A DNA stretch of 64,000 nt from Cheiracanthium punctorium (taxonomy: Eukaryota; Arthropoda; Arachnida; Araneae; Cheiracanthiidae). Below are positions 63,693 to 64,000 of the stretch, piece after piece. Under the pieces are notes generated by a model. The model saw only the letters and a list, made by a program, of their open reading frames with translations, did no database searches and was not told where the DNA came from. The DNA is taken from positions 62,001 to 126,000 of the forward strand of contig JAWZYV010012407.1 in assembly GCA_038373885.1 (NCBI GenBank), read 5' to 3'. The position numbers and the translations under genes were made by a program. Positions within the stretch are counted from its first letter, which is position 1. Each line of letters starts with the position of its first letter.

Positions 63693-64000
63693 GGCACTGT
63701 TCGAAATAATAATCACACGCCCGTTACTCAGTACTCATCTGCAAAGATGGATGTATCACCATGGGCGCCCATACCTATGGGCAAGGAGAAGCCATGTATC
63801 CCCCCCTCTAGCTCCCATATTACTGTTAAAATTTTCGCAGGGCCCTTGATAAAGGTGGGGTCAACACTCTCAAAATCCTATTAAACTTCGCAAAATTAGA
63901 TACCTAGTTGCCAAATTTGGTAAAAAATTTTTAACAAAAACTATAATTTACTTTATATTTCTGGTATACTTGCCAAAATTATGCAAGCCCTGATTGCGTG
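63693..64000. other. Window edge; probable start of another repeat
   Basis: CCATGGGCGCCCATACCTAT at 63758 with a CCCCCCTCTAG run resembles the GC-rich left ends of the hAT MITEs above, but the partner lies beyond the window. Confidence 0.3.

Overview
The window looks like animal nuclear DNA from a large, AT-rich, transposon-filled genome. Protein genes use eukaryotic splice signals, two conserved eukaryotic proteins are present, and almost everything else is eukaryotic mobile DNA: hAT, piggyBac, Tc1/mariner/pogo and Merlin (ISXO2-like) DNA elements, a Penelope-like retroelement, tRNA-derived SINEs and a probable solo LTR. The mix resembles arthropods, perhaps a chelicerate such as a spider, but no marker gene in the window settles this.

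Genes. (1) 6337-6606 minus: two consecutive coding exons with consensus splice sites. This is the start of a gene running toward the left edge; I do not recognise the product. (2) 20004-24653 plus: a 1549-residue UPF1-like SF1 helicase with an NFX1-type zinc-finger C-terminus (ZNFX1 family), coded in one exon, with a splice acceptor 13 bp before the ATG and an in-frame stop between them. (3) 39035-40156 minus: a complete, single-exon mitochondrial Obg-type GTPase (MTG2 family). A 50-codon frame starts 30 bp away in the opposite direction. I see no functional link between these genes.

Mobile DNA by region. 1-7000: a 3.4-kb inverted-repeat element whose left arm was later hit by a hAT element, with the matching empty site kept in the right arm. 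7900-9000: a hAT inserted in the end of a short MITE. 11.5-12.3 kb: a palindromic piggyBac-type MITE inside a hAT MITE. 13-19.3 kb: pogo-like and Tc1-like elements. 25.0-25.8 kb: a Penelope-like fragment folded into a palindrome, with a 16-bp target duplication and hammerhead-ribozyme-like motifs. 26.4-32.3 kb: back-to-back TA, TTAA and 8-bp-TSD elements, some nested three deep. 34.3-36.6 kb: a broken Merlin/ISXO2-like transposase split by a hAT. 40.7-41.1 kb: a GC-rich solo LTR. 42-63.7 kb: SINEs, a deleted mariner, many hAT MITEs including two with SPIN/Buster-like ends, a tandem-module repeat and a second hammerhead-like motif.

The strongest results are the nested insertions. Target-site duplications and internal empty sites let their order be read directly from the sequence. 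No operon-like or defence-like new system was found. All homology calls come from reading motifs by eye, without a database search.
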